64,000 bases of DNA from CAVVGZ01 sp963841845 (GTDB taxonomy: Bacteria > Chloroflexota > Anaerolineae > Anaerolineales > Anaerolineaceae): NCBI GenBank assembly GCA_963841845.1, contig CAWJEG010000007.1, forward strand, positions 618,722 to 682,721. Reading direction: 5' to 3'. Below the pieces are notes generated by a model. The model searched no databases. It was given only the letters and a program-made list of their open reading frames with translations, and had not been told where the DNA came from. This document shows positions 46,103-55,562 of this stretch, one piece after another. The position numbers and the translations under genes are program-made. The stretch's first letter is position 1, and each line of letters opens with the position of its first letter.

Positions 46103-47993
46103 CTACTCTCTAATTTGGTAGTAAAGTTGCGGATTGATCTGTTCCAATTGGCTTGATTTTCCTGTTAACCCCATCCAGAGGCCAATTGCAGCCGATAATA
46201 GTGCCAGCAGAATCCCAATGAATATAAACCATTTTCGCATTCGGGGTTTTGAAGTAAATTTCATGGCACCTGACCAGAAACCGAAAACAGCCAGGATGAT
46301 TAGCGGCGCTAAAAAATCCGCCTGGTAGCGCATGGAAGAGAATCCATACAGGATATCGGCTGTAAATGTTAATGAAATTACCAGGATTAAGGTCGATACC
46401 CACCACATGCGCTCCCGGTTATCCAGAAAAGGATCCGTTTTCCCCCCGGATTCCGAGCGCGTATTTTTTATGGTATATCCTTCTTAGGATGATGATCGGC
46501 GGTATCATTGCAAATACTAAAAATGGAACGACCAACCAGATACTCGCAGTCGGTTCCTGAAATTGATAAAATTCCGGCAGTCGGATGAAAAAAGGCCAGT
46601 CAGTCTCATTCAAATATGGGGCATTGAGATAGGGAAATTCATTTGGGGTGATATTCAGAGGACGGAGCAGGTAATTATACAGATTTGGAATGATATATTT
46701 TATTGAAAAGTCTTGCGGGGGTGTATTGGTTTTATATATATTGCTGAGTTGAAACCGGTGTCCGGTTTCAATGATCGACCCGAAACGATCCAGGTTGTAC
46801 CATGCCAATCCTGCTGCTCCCAAAACCAATGGAAATATGTAAAAGATGAAAGCGGTCATAAATGGCTTTTTCCGATCACTTTTTTTCGAGCGCTGAATGA
46901 TCATCCAGAGAATCATGATGGTCAGGCCGGCAACCGGTACAACCAAAACGGTCCGGCATCCAACCGCCAATGCTCCGCTGAAACCTGCCATTGCCAGCCT
47001 GGGTTTATTGATTCTGTCCTCTGAAAAACTGGTAAAAACCAAAAATAATGACATCATAAAAAAGAATTGTCCGCCGGAGATGGCTGCCTCATATACAGAA
47101 GGGCGCGTCAATAGATAGGGTATTGGATTCGATAAACCCAACAATAAAATTGCCGGTATTACCACCACGCCGGGCAAAGTGGAAAACCATCGCCGGTAAA
47201 TGGTTATCGTTAATAAACTCCCTGTGACCAGCAAGCCCAACAAAAATACATATACAATTTGCCCGTCCGATATAGTCTGGGGAAACAAACCTTTCACCAT
47301 AGCCGCAAGCACGCCGGGAACAGGTCCCCAGTAAAGGTAATACTTGCCCTGGTATAGGCTTGAATCCCAAATATAATGAATCCCCTTTCGGGCATTAAGA
47401 TCATAAGGATTGGACAGGTTCACAAGTTCTTCAGGCGGCGATTCCAATAAATATGTCTGACCACTCAAAAAGGCGCTGGCTAATTTATTGGTATAAGTTG
47501 TCTCCCCTTCCCAGAATGTCCATTCTCCCCCGCTTACCAACCAGAATTGGAGGCAGCCTGTTATAGGAACCAACAGGAATGTTATTAGAATGGCCGCTCT
47601 TAGGTTTGAAGACTGGAAATACCTGATTAAAGGGAATCGGTTGACATTTTCTTGAATCCCTTCAAAGCTTCCTTTGATGGTGTTCCTGATGGATGATTCA
47701 CCCCAGCGCTTACCCCATCGCTGATTCGTTTTCTTTACCCATTGGATCAAGGGGAGTCCCAACCCCCAATCCGAAAATATTATTATTTGGTTTGAGATTT
47801 GTGAATGATAATGCCTGACAAATACTGCAATCCACAGGCACAATCCAAAAATGAACAGGAAAAGACGGCTATTCCCCCACTCTGAATTATGGTCAATTCC
47901 AAGTTCATATGCAAAAACAGCGATACCAATTGCCCCCGTGCTGATGAATATAGCTAGTTTTTCCAATAAGGATGGAAGTGTTATGCGATTCAT
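46103..47993 (-). CDS. Polytopic membrane protein, GT-C-glycosyltransferase-like (frameshift at 46442-46447)
   Basis: Large integral membrane protein of about 629 residues with roughly a dozen TM segments. After the first helices, a soluble loop contains SNPYDLNARKGIHYIWDSSLYQGKYYLYWGPVPGVL, a pattern I recall from bacterial GT-C-like or PMT-related membrane proteins, but no catalytic motif is certain. The upstream frame stops at 46419; removing one base of the six-C run (plus strand 46442-46447) joins it to DPFLDNRERMWWVSTLILVIS, which adds three or four more TM segments to 46103. Likely role in surface glycan assembly; unproven. Confidence 0.75.
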
Positions 47994-48064
47994 CGTTTTG
48001 TAATTGGAGACTGGATTAGAGGTTGAAAAATATATAGCCTATTAACCGATTTTACCCCTTTCGG

Positions 48065-48799
48065 CTAACTTTTTTCCACAACCCAGAAATGTGAAAGACC
48101 CAAAATGCGCAATGGGGTTTTCTCAAGAGTTTGCAGCACAGTTCTCAGCATTTTTCCCGGGGCAGGGTGCCGGGCAATAATATTGTCATAAGCACCAAAA
48201 AGGATCGTTCGGGAGACAATCCGTACCGGCAGCCCGGCAAACAAGGCTTCCAAATCTCGCTTTGAATATACCCGCACATGGGGCGCCAGCCGGTTTCGCC
48301 AGGTTCTGGGCAGATAGTTCACCAGGGGGATATTGCCAAAATGGTATTTTCCCCGCCAGTAAATGCCGTGCGTCTCAAAAGGATAACCGCGGTTGGGACA
48401 AAATAGAATCAGGCGCCCGCCGGGTTTGAGTGTCCGTATTACTTCAGCAATCACCCTGCGGTCATCCTCGACATGTTCCAGGACTTCGTGGCTCAAGGTG
48501 AGGTCATATGTATCATCTGGAAAGGGTAAGTCTTCTCCGGTCCCGCAAACCACGCCTTCCGAAACAAGGTGGGCATCTATCGTGCGTTCCAGCTCCACAT
48601 CCAGGCCAACCGCCTGTCGGGCTGTCAAAGCCAGTTTCCCCAGGTATGCGCCGACCCCGCAGCCATCAACCAGGATCGTACCTTGTTCCCTGCCTCCGCC
48701 TGCGTCCAGAATCATTTTCAGCCGGCGTTCCTGCCCGGCGCGCCAGGCAAGCGAAGGCACACCCCGCAAAGCCGCCTTCTGCAGGTCATCGTTCAGCAT
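48065..48799 (-). CDS. SAM-dependent methyltransferase
   Basis: Class I methyltransferase, 244 residues. SAM site ILVDGCGVGAYLGKLA, acid VGLDVE, GEDLPFPDDTYDLTLSHEVLEHVEDDRRVIAEVIRTLKPGGRLILFCPN. This is the UbiE-like methyltransferase_11 pattern. It starts just after the sensor-kinase stop on the same strand, so the two are probably cotranscribed. Substrate unknown; a sugar or lipid target would fit the adjacent membrane protein. Confidence 0.88.
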   Translation of the reverse strand: MLNDDLQKAALRGVPSLAWRAGQERRLKMILDAGGGREQGTILVDGCGVGAYLGKLALTARQAVGLDVELERTIDAHLVSEGVVCGTGEDLPFPDDTYDLTLSHEVLEHVEDDRRVIAEVIRTLKPGGRLILFCPNRGYPFETHGIYWRGKYHFGNIPLVNYLPRTWRNRLAPHVRVYSKRDLEALFAGLPVRIVSRTILFGAYDNIIARHPAPGKMLRTVLQTLEKTPLRILGLSHFWVVEKS

Positions 48800-48802
48800 C
48801 GA

Positions 48803-50492
48803 CTAATTCTCATTCGTATTCGGCACCCAGGCAAGTACACTGGTGCCGGATTTTGGTTCCGAAGTGATATCTACATCCCCCCCCACAGTGCGTGCCCGCG
48901 TTAGCATATTGGAAAGGCCGTGCCCGATGGTCTGTTTAACCCGCTCGAGGTCAAATCCCCTGCCGTCATCATGCACCTCAAGCAGCGCCCGGTCGGCTGC
49001 TGCCCACAGGGATACATCCACGTGATGCGCCCGGGCGTGTTTGGCGATGTTTGCCAGGGCCTCCTGGCAGATATGGAACAAGGTCACCGCCTGTGGAGAT
49101 GGGAGATCCTTTAATCCATCCGCAGGACCTTTCAACTTTACCTCCACCAGGGTATGCGCCCGAAACTCACTTACCAGGCGCTCAATGCCCTGCATCAGGT
49201 TTTCATCATAAAGCTGGCGGGGACGCATATCAAGGATATAAGCCCGCAGATCACGGATGGTACTGTCAATATCAAATATGGCCTGTTCTATCCTTTTTCG
49301 CGCTTTCTCGTTGTCCTGATCCATCAGCAGCCGTGCATGCTGGAGGGTCAATCCGATAGCATAGACAGACTGAATCGTGCCGTCATGTAAATCCATGCCG
49401 ATTCGTTCGCGCTCTTCCACCACCGCCAGGCGGCGCTGCTGCAGGTTGAGACGCAGGTTCTCAATGGCCGTACCGAACCATGTGCTGATCGCAGAAAGAA
49501 ATTGCAGTTCCATCTCATCGAGTGGTTCGGTCTGGATGGTGGCGATGGATAGTACTCCCAGTACTCCCAGGCGCCCTACCAGCGGGAAACAAGCTACCTG
49601 CTTTATTCCCTTTCTGAATACCAGTGGGTTAAGATCCCGACCGTCACTGGTTGGCAAACTGAGCAGGCGCGGTTGGATGAGTTCAGCAGAGGAGCCTACA
49701 ACTCCCTCACCGATCAGGTATTGTTCCTGGGCCCAGATTAAATCTACCGGATCGCCCCGGTGAAGCACCATGTTGAGGGTTTTACCATCCTCCTGGAGCA
49801 GGAAGACTTCCCCCACCTCAATATGAAGATAATCCATCACCTGGTTGAGGACCTTGTGCAAAATTTGGTCGATATCCGACGCCGAGATCAGGGTAGATGC
49901 CAGGTCATTGAGCAATCCCAGGTTCTCAGTACGGCGGGTGAGAATTTTGTCTCGTTCCAGGAGCTGGTTGTATAAGCGGGCATTGCTGATGCTGATCGCC
50001 GCGTAGGCTGCCAGCGTCTCTATAACTTGCTGGTCATCTTCATTAAATTCCAGGGCGCTGTGCTTATTGGTTAAATAAATTTGGCCCAGGTGGCGGTTTC
50101 CTTGTAGAATGGGAACCCCCAGGAATGAAGTCATCATCGGGTGCTGCTTGGGAAATCCAACGCTGCGCGGATCAGAAAGGATATCCGTGATGCGGATGGT
50201 TTGTTTGCTGTTCATTAAAGCCCCGATTAACCCCTTACCGGCTGGGGGATGGCCCATGCGCTGGACTACTTCCGGCGGCATGCCAACCTGGATAAACTGT
50301 TCCAGCTGGTTATTCTCGTTCATCACACCAACCGCTGCATAGTCGGCATTCACCTGTTGGCGGGCAATTTCAGCAATGCGTTCCAGTACCGATTGAAGGG
50401 AGATATCCTGAACTAACTCAAGGCTGGCAAGGTGCAGTGCGGCCAGCCGGTCCTGCAGTTGTTCCCGGGTGAGAATACTTAATATCCGTCAT
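48803..50492 (-). CDS. GAF-domain sensor histidine kinase, NarL-partner type (break near start)
   Basis: Cytosolic kinase of about 562 residues: two GAF domains (about 30-180 and 200-340), then the HisKA_3 helix with phosphorylated His in GMDLHDGTIQSVYAIGL, and a HATPase domain with EALANIAKHARA and VHDDGRGFD. The coding frame continues upstream of the first ordinary start (GTG 50353) as REQLQDRLAALHLASLELVQDISLQSVLERIAEIARQQ. The only ATG in reach (50492) is one base out of frame; removing one A near 50480 would give MTDI-SILTREQLQDRL. No response regulator gene is adjacent. Confidence 0.8.
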
Positions 50493-50793
50493 GGAAAACA
50501 ATTGTAATCCAAATTGTCCAATTCAGCAATTAACCAAATCGGACACGCGTGTCCGATTATCCCCTGTGAATGGAAGTCCTGCCTCCCATCATCATACATA
50601 TCATTGTAGAACATATATTCTATATTATTGAGGGGAGGCTCATTCCAGAAGAGAAAAAAGGTGCAGAAGGATTGGAAATTATGGACTTCCGCTACCTCCC
50701 GGGAAATTAGCCGGAAAAACATTTCACATCTACAATCAATATTGCTGCCAACCGCATTCATTCGGTATAATAATCAGCAGAGGAAAAAATCCT
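50493..50793. other. Intergenic region with a perfect 22-base palindrome
   Basis: About 300 bases between divergent genes. A perfect palindrome without spacer lies at 50537-50558 (half site AATCGGACACG). No gene is seen. The right end holds a weak AGAGGAAAAAAT ribosome-binding region for the gene at 50794. Confidence 0.5.
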
Positions 50794-51432
50794 ATGTTAA
50801 ACCAGCCTGGAAACCGCAAGGATGAAGAAAACAAATATGCACAACAGGGTCTTTTACCCCCGGGGCAATCCCTGACCCAAAAATTTCCGGTCTTGCATTA
50901 CGGGAAGGTACCGGATGTGAATTTGCAGCTGTGGGATTTCCGTATATGGGGAGAGGTAGAACAGGAAGTGAGATTAACCTGGGATGAATTTAACCGTTTA
51001 CCGAAGACCAGGTTAACCCTGGATCTGCACTGCGTCACCCGCTGGAGCAAATTTGACACCCTCTGGGAAGGTGTAGCTGTACGCACCTTGATGGACGAAG
51101 GATTATTAAAACCCCTGCCGGAGGCTCGCTTCGTTATGCAGCATGCCGACCCGGACTATACCACCAATCTTCCTCTTGAAATTATCTTATCGGAAAATTT
51201 TTTAATGGCAACCCACTTCAACGGACTGCCGCTAACGGCGGATCATGGGTATCCCCTGCGCGGGGTAATAGGCGTAAAGCGCGACCAGCGCAGTGTAAAA
51301 GAGGTTTACCTTTGGAAAGGCGCCAAATGGCTGCGCGGCCTGGAATTTATGACTCAAGACCGGCCCGGTTTCTGGGAGCAGGCTGGTTATCACAACGAGG
51401 CTGACATCTGGAAAGAGGAACGCTTTCGTTAG
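50794..51432 (+). CDS. Sulfite-oxidase-like molybdopterin oxidoreductase
   Basis: Protein of 212 residues with the sulfite oxidase catalytic (Oxidored_molyb) domain only. The molybdenum-ligand Cys is in LHCVTRWSK. MQHADPDYTTNLPLEIIL, NGLPLTADHGYPLRGVIGVKRD and VKEVYLWKGAKWLRGLEFM follow the family pattern. There is no twin-arginine signal, unlike MsrP/YedY, so it is predicted cytoplasmic. Physiological substrate unknown. AGAGG lies upstream of ATG 50794. Confidence 0.92.
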   Translation: MLNQPGNRKDEENKYAQQGLLPPGQSLTQKFPVLHYGKVPDVNLQLWDFRIWGEVEQEVRLTWDEFNRLPKTRLTLDLHCVTRWSKFDTLWEGVAVRTLMDEGLLKPLPEARFVMQHADPDYTTNLPLEIILSENFLMATHFNGLPLTADHGYPLRGVIGVKRDQRSVKEVYLWKGAKWLRGLEFMTQDRPGFWEQAGYHNEADIWKEERFR

Positions 51433-51440
51433 GCAGGATT

Positions 51441-51467
51441 AACCCGAAAATCATTTCCGGGTTTTTT
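51441..51467 (+). terminator. Intrinsic terminator after the molybdoenzyme gene
   Basis: AACCCGGAAA-type stem (AACCCGAAAA pairing with TTTCCGGGTT) followed by a six-T run, directly before the first parS-type site. Confidence 0.75.
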
Positions 51468-51469
51468 CA

Positions 51470-51485
51470 TGTTTCACGTGAAACC
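51470..51485. promoter_or_regulatory. parS-type ParB-binding site (15 of 16)
   Basis: TGTTTCACGTGAAACC matches the bacterial parS consensus TGTTTCACGTGAAACA at 15 of 16 positions (last base C instead of A). It sits between a terminator and the SdpI-like gene and overlaps the expected leader of that gene. Confidence 0.85.
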
Positions 51486-51493
51486 CCCATACA

Positions 51494-52135
51494 ATGACCA
51501 CACGTTCAACCATCCTTCTGGTTATTTTCTTTTCCATCCTCTCCCTGTTATTGGGGTTGGCTGCATATCCTTATATGCCGGATCAGGTTGCCAGCCATTG
51601 GAATGCCTATGGACAGGCTGACGGTTATGCCACAAAAACGTTCGCAATCATCTTCATCCCGATCATGGTTTTGGCAACCGGTGCATTGATGATATTCCTT
51701 CCCAGGCTGGACCCTTTGAAGGCTAACCTGGCAGTTTTTCAAAGCAGTTATAATCGCATTATCGTATTGATGGCCGGGTTTTTATTTTACCTGCAAGGAA
51801 TTACCCTGGCTTGGAATTTGGGGTGGCAGTTCAACCTGGTGCTGGCGCTTACACCCGCATTTGCGGTGCTCTTTTATTTCATCGGTACCCTGGTTGAAAA
51901 TGCTCACCGCAACTGGTTTATCGGCATCCGCACACCCTGGACAATGAGCAGTGACATCGTCTGGGAAAAAACCCATCGCCTGGGTGGAAAATTGTTTAAA
52001 CTTTGTGCCGCAATTACCTTATTGGGGATGTTTTTTCCGGATTACTCTTTTTACTTTATGGCTATACCGGTTTTATGCATCTCCTTCGGCTTGATATTCT
52101 ATTCTTACTATGCTTACCAGCTGGAGTCACGCTGA
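51494..52135 (+). CDS. SdpI-like membrane protein (DUF1648 plus SdpI domain)
   Basis: Integral membrane protein of 213 residues with about six TM segments. The N-terminal DUF1648 region has the hallmark YPYMPDQVASHWNAYGQADGYATK. The C-terminal SdpI region contains GIRTPWTMSSDIVWEKTHRLGGKLF. In Bacillus subtilis SdpI gives immunity to the SDP toxin and signals to its repressor; in other bacteria the role is unknown. It is bracketed by two parS-type sites and followed by an ABC transporter and a small XRE-type regulator gene. Confidence 0.9.
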   Translation: MTTRSTILLVIFFSILSLLLGLAAYPYMPDQVASHWNAYGQADGYATKTFAIIFIPIMVLATGALMIFLPRLDPLKANLAVFQSSYNRIIVLMAGFLFYLQGITLAWNLGWQFNLVLALTPAFAVLFYFIGTLVENAHRNWFIGIRTPWTMSSDIVWEKTHRLGGKLFKLCAAITLLGMFFPDYSFYFMAIPVLCISFGLIFYSYYAYQLESR

Positions 52136-52147
52136 ACGGTTGTATGG

Positions 52148-52175
52148 GCGGAATGTTTCACGTGAAACATTCCGC
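52148..52175. promoter_or_regulatory. parS ParB-binding site (perfect)
   Basis: TGTTTCACGTGAAACA at 52154-52169 is an exact parS consensus. The symmetry extends six bases further on each side, giving a perfect 28-base palindrome (52148-52175; outer arms GCGGAA and TTCCGC). It lies in the gap after the SdpI-like gene. Confidence 0.95.
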
Positions 52176-52293
52176 TGATACAATCATGGTATTGGATATT
52201 CAGAAATAAGCCTCCGGTGGACATCCATATTGATTTCGGGATTTCTCCAGGGTTGGAAATTTGAATCCACATGCAATAATCAGGAACGTTTTT

Positions 52294-53248
52294 ATGAATA
52301 TCAGATTTAGATTATGTCATCGAGGTCCAGAATCTGAGCCATTCCTACGGGGATAGGATGGCTCTGGATAATATCAGTTTCAATATTGAGCGCGGGGAGG
52401 TTTTTGCTTTATTAGGTCCCAACGGGGCTGGAAAAACCACCACCATCCGCCTCTTAAACGGTCTTTTCTCACCGTCCGGCGGTAGCATGCAGGTTTTACA
52501 CCTGGACCCGCAGACACAGGGAGATCTCCTGCGCCGTCACAGTGGTGTGTTGACAGAAACCCCCGCCTTGTACGAGCGTCTCACTGCCGTTGAGAATCTG
52601 AAATTTTTCGGAACATTGGCTGGAATGTCATCCAATGATCTTAACCACCGCATCGTAGAGTTGATGGATTTTTTTGATTTGAGCCAGCGCTCCAATGAAC
52701 GCGTTGGCAATTACAGCAAAGGCATGAAACAACGCCTGGCGCTGGCCAGGGCTTTGCTGCACAATCCGCAGCTGGTTTATCTGGATGAACCCACCTCAGG
52801 GTTGGATCCCGAATCAGCTCAGCAGGTTCACGAATTGATGCATTCTATCCGGCAGAAAAATGGGCAAACAATCATGCTGAGCACTCATCATTTGTACGAA
52901 GCGGAAAGGCTGTGTGACCGGGTCGCCATCCTGAACCGGGGGCATTTGTTAGCCTGCGGGACACTTGCAGATCTGCGCCGCCAGTTTTTCCCCGGTGAAT
53001 GGGTGGTTTTCAACTTTTCGGTCCCTTCATCGCCGGATTTACTGCTGGCATTAACAGGGCATCCCGGCGTCCTCCAGGTAGACCAGCCATCACCAGACTC
53101 TGTCAAGGTCCGGATTACCGCAAAAAGCGATATCCCTTTGCTGGTTTCCCATCTGGTATCCCTGGATGCTCAAATCATGGCCGTAAATCCTTACCTGGTG
53201 TCTTTGGAAGAGATCTACTTTAAAATGCAGCAGGAGTCATCGCAATGA
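52294..53248 (+). CDS. ABC transporter ATP-binding protein (indel near start)
   Basis: ATPase of an ABC-2 type exporter, about 317 residues. Walker A GPNGAGKTTT, signature NYSKGMKQRLALARAL, Walker B LVYLDEPTSGLDPE, switch LSTHHLYEAE. The conserved frame extends upstream of ATG 52358 as DYVIEVQNLSHSYGDRM, but the expected start ATG at 52294 (after AGGAAC) is one base out of frame. Removing one base near 52303 gives MNIDLDYVIEVQNLSHSYGD, so an indel is likely. If not, translation from 52358 would lack the A-loop. Its stop overlaps the permease start (ATGA). Confidence 0.9.
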
Positions 53249-54090
53249 ATACTGCCATAATTTTTGCAATTGCCCGCAAGGATTTATTGGAAATCCGGCA
53301 AAATAAAGGCGCCTGGATGCCTATGGTTATTGTCCCGCTGATATTTGTTATCATTCTGCCTCTGGCAATGATCCTCATCCCGACTTCAATGGATATTTCA
53401 CCTCAAACACTTGCAGGTGATGCTGATTTGCAGATGTTCATCCGCAACATGCCCCTCTCCATGCAGCAGTCTCTCATGGGTTTGGATGAAATGCAGGGTA
53501 TGCTGGTGCTGATGCTGGGATATTTTTTTGCGCCATTTTTTCTGATATTTCCACTCATGTTCTCCACGGTGATTGCTGCGGAATCTTTCGCCGGAGAACG
53601 GGAGCGTAAAACCCTTGAAGCCCTGCTCTACACCCCCGCTACCAACCGCCAGCTTTTCCTGGGGAAAGTGCTGGCTGCTGTTATTCCCAGCATCGGGATT
53701 ACCTGGATATGTTTCCTTGTCTATACGATTGTATTAAATGCTGCCGGTTTTGGTGTGTTTCACCGGCTCTGGTTCCCTCTCGCTACCTGGTACCCCCTTA
53801 TTTTCTGGATTGCACCTGCCCTTGCATTATTGGGTATCTCCGCTACTGTGCTGATCTCCGCCAGGGTGCAGTCGTTTATGGGTGCTTACCAGCTCAGCTC
53901 TTCCCTGGTTATCGTCGTGCTGATATTTATTTTCGGACAAATCAGCGGTGTTGTCTACCTGAGTGTACTGGTAGGGATGCTCGCCGGTTTGGGTTTCTGG
54001 TTAATCGCCGCAGGCTTAACCTTTTTGGCTACCAAAGGATTCAATCGTAGTACATTGCTGTTAGGGAACCTTCATTCCAAAAAACAGTAA
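53245..54090 (+). CDS. ABC-2 type transporter permease
   Basis: Membrane partner of the preceding ATPase, 281 residues. It starts ARKDLLEIRQNKGAWMPMVIVPLIFVIILPLAMI with the first helix, has a long extracytoplasmic loop (about 45-90), then FAGERERKTLEALLYTPATNRQLFLGKVLAAVIPS, a hallmark of ABC-2 and NatB-like permeases, and four further TM segments. The start overlaps the ATPase stop by four bases. Cargo unknown. Confidence 0.93.
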   Translation: MNTAIIFAIARKDLLEIRQNKGAWMPMVIVPLIFVIILPLAMILIPTSMDISPQTLAGDADLQMFIRNMPLSMQQSLMGLDEMQGMLVLMLGYFFAPFFLIFPLMFSTVIAAESFAGERERKTLEALLYTPATNRQLFLGKVLAAVIPSIGITWICFLVYTIVLNAAGFGVFHRLWFPLATWYPLIFWIAPALALLGISATVLISARVQSFMGAYQLSSSLVIVVLIFIFGQISGVVYLSVLVGMLAGLGFWLIAAGLTFLATKGFNRSTLLLGNLHSKKQ

Positions 54091-54162
54091 CGCCCCTGGT
54101 CATCTTTTTCAATTATTCCCCTTAAGTCCAACAGGTAGAATTTTCACGAATATTCTGGAACT

Positions 54163-54441
54163 TTATTCATGAATTTCCGGGATGACCGGCATCGTCAGGA
54201 CAATATCCCTTCCTGTTCCCGCTTGTTTGATCCAGAACAGTTCAGCAATGCTGCATTGCAATGCCTCTGCCAGTAAGATGGCTGTTTTGATGGTTGGCAG
54301 AAAGCGTTTTTTCTCGATTGCATGTATTGACTGGCGGCTTATCCCTGCTTTCTCACCAAGTTTCTGCTGTGATAAACCCCGGTTTTTCCGGAACTGCCTG
54401 ACACGGTTTTCTATTTCAATTTCAACGTTTTTATCTTTCAT
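54163..54441 (-). CDS. XRE-family small regulator
   Basis: Protein of 92 residues with a single Cro/C1-type helix-turn-helix near the N-terminus (RQFRKNRGLSQQKLGEKAGISRQSIHAIEKKRFLPTIKTAILLAEALQCSIAELF). The short C-terminal tail (TGRDIVLTMPVIPEIHE) may form a dimer strand. A perfect inverted repeat lies directly upstream, a likely autoregulatory operator. It converges on the ABC permease gene. Confidence 0.92.
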   Translation of the reverse strand: MKDKNVEIEIENRVRQFRKNRGLSQQKLGEKAGISRQSIHAIEKKRFLPTIKTAILLAEALQCSIAELFWIKQAGTGRDIVLTMPVIPEIHE

Positions 54442-54450
54442 TTGAATACC

Positions 54451-54484
54451 CTTAATAATGTAAAGTATGCTTTACATTATTAAG
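54451..54484. promoter_or_regulatory. Inverted-repeat operator for the XRE regulator
   Basis: Perfect 15-base arms CTTAATAATGTAAAG (54451-54465) and CTTTACATTATTAAG (54470-54484) with TATG centre, ten bases upstream of the regulator's start codon. TGTAAAG/CTTTACA half sites are common for small XRE repressors. Confidence 0.8.
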
Positions 54485-54531
54485 TATAAATCATATGCCC
54501 TTATCCGGAAAGGGGGTTTGGAATCCAATTG

Positions 54532-54561
54532 TTGTTAGTACCGGCGTTAAATTGATATAAT
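54532..54561 (+). promoter_or_regulatory. Promoter upstream of nadE
   Basis: TTGTTA (54532-54537), an 18-base spacer and TATAAT (54556-54561), about 65 bases before the nadE start. Confidence 0.6.
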
Positions 54562-54627
54562 TTAATCTGTTTGGTTCCATAGAAACTTGATTGGGCATGT
54601 TGTCCAGGCACAACTAACAGCGAGGGA

Positions 54628-55464
54628 ATGATGTCAAAATTGTTGATTGATACCGATCGGATTCAAAAAATAATTATCCGTTTTATTCAGGATCAGATGC
54701 ACATCACCGGTTTTAATAACCTGGTAATCGGCTTGTCAGGCGGGATCGATTCAAGCTTAGCCTGTTTTCTCATTTCAAAAGCTATTGGACCGCAAAATGT
54801 CCTTGCCATTCGGCTTCCTTACAGGACTTCCTCACCTTCCTCTTTGGAGGATGCCCAGTTGGTCATCGATAGTACCGGTGTAAATTCGAAAACGATAGAA
54901 ATTACGGATATAGTGGATGGATATACCCAAAAATTCCCCCGGATTAGCCCTGTGCGGCGGGGTAACATCATGGCCCGTGCCCGGATGATCGTCCTCTACG
55001 ACCAGTCTGTCGAATTTAATGGCTTGGTTACCGGAACCGGCAATAAAACGGAATACATGCTCGGCTATACCACGCTTTACGGGGATGCTGCCTGCGCCTT
55101 CAACCCGGTTGGAGATCTTTATAAAACGCAGGTACGCCAGCTTGCCCGGGCTTTGGGTATGCCGGAAAAGATTGTTACCAAATCGCCCTCGGCTGATTTA
55201 TGGACAGGCCAAACAGATGAAGGGGAAATGGGATTTTCTTATGATGATGTTGACCAGCTTCTCTACATGTTGATTGAAGAACGGTACAGTGTATCCGAAT
55301 GCATTGAAGCAGGCATCCCTGAACCATTTGTCCGCCGTGTGGTAAGCATGATCAATAATAATGGGTTCAAGCGCAGACTCCCGCCAGTTGCCAGGATCAG
55401 CCCTCTGCCGGTTGGCGGGGATTTGATTTATCCGGATGAATTGGGTCTGACACATAACACCTGA
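54628..55464 (+). CDS. nadE: NAD+ synthase (ammonia-dependent type)
   Basis: Last step of NAD synthesis: amidates nicotinate adenine dinucleotide with ATP. The 278 residues contain the PP-loop SGGIDSSLACFL, RARMIVLYDQS, GTGNKTEYMLGYTTLYGDAACAFNPVGDLYKTQV and KSPSADLWTGQTDEGEMGFSYDDVD. There is no amidotransferase domain, so it uses free ammonia or a separate partner. GAGGG lies before the double ATG. It is on the same strand as pepF, 98 bases upstream. Confidence 0.97.
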   Translation: MMSKLLIDTDRIQKIIIRFIQDQMHITGFNNLVIGLSGGIDSSLACFLISKAIGPQNVLAIRLPYRTSSPSSLEDAQLVIDSTGVNSKTIEITDIVDGYTQKFPRISPVRRGNIMARARMIVLYDQSVEFNGLVTGTGNKTEYMLGYTTLYGDAACAFNPVGDLYKTQVRQLARALGMPEKIVTKSPSADLWTGQTDEGEMGFSYDDVDQLLYMLIEERYSVSECIEAGIPEPFVRRVVSMINNNGFKRRLPPVARISPLPVGGDLIYPDELGLTHNT

Positions 55465-55562
55465 TAAATCATATTTTCCCGGGACTGTCTGCTCTTTCAT
55501 CCACAAAACCCTTATTTCAAACAGGAAGTTCAGCCAGGCTGTTACTCCTGGGAAGGATCTTC

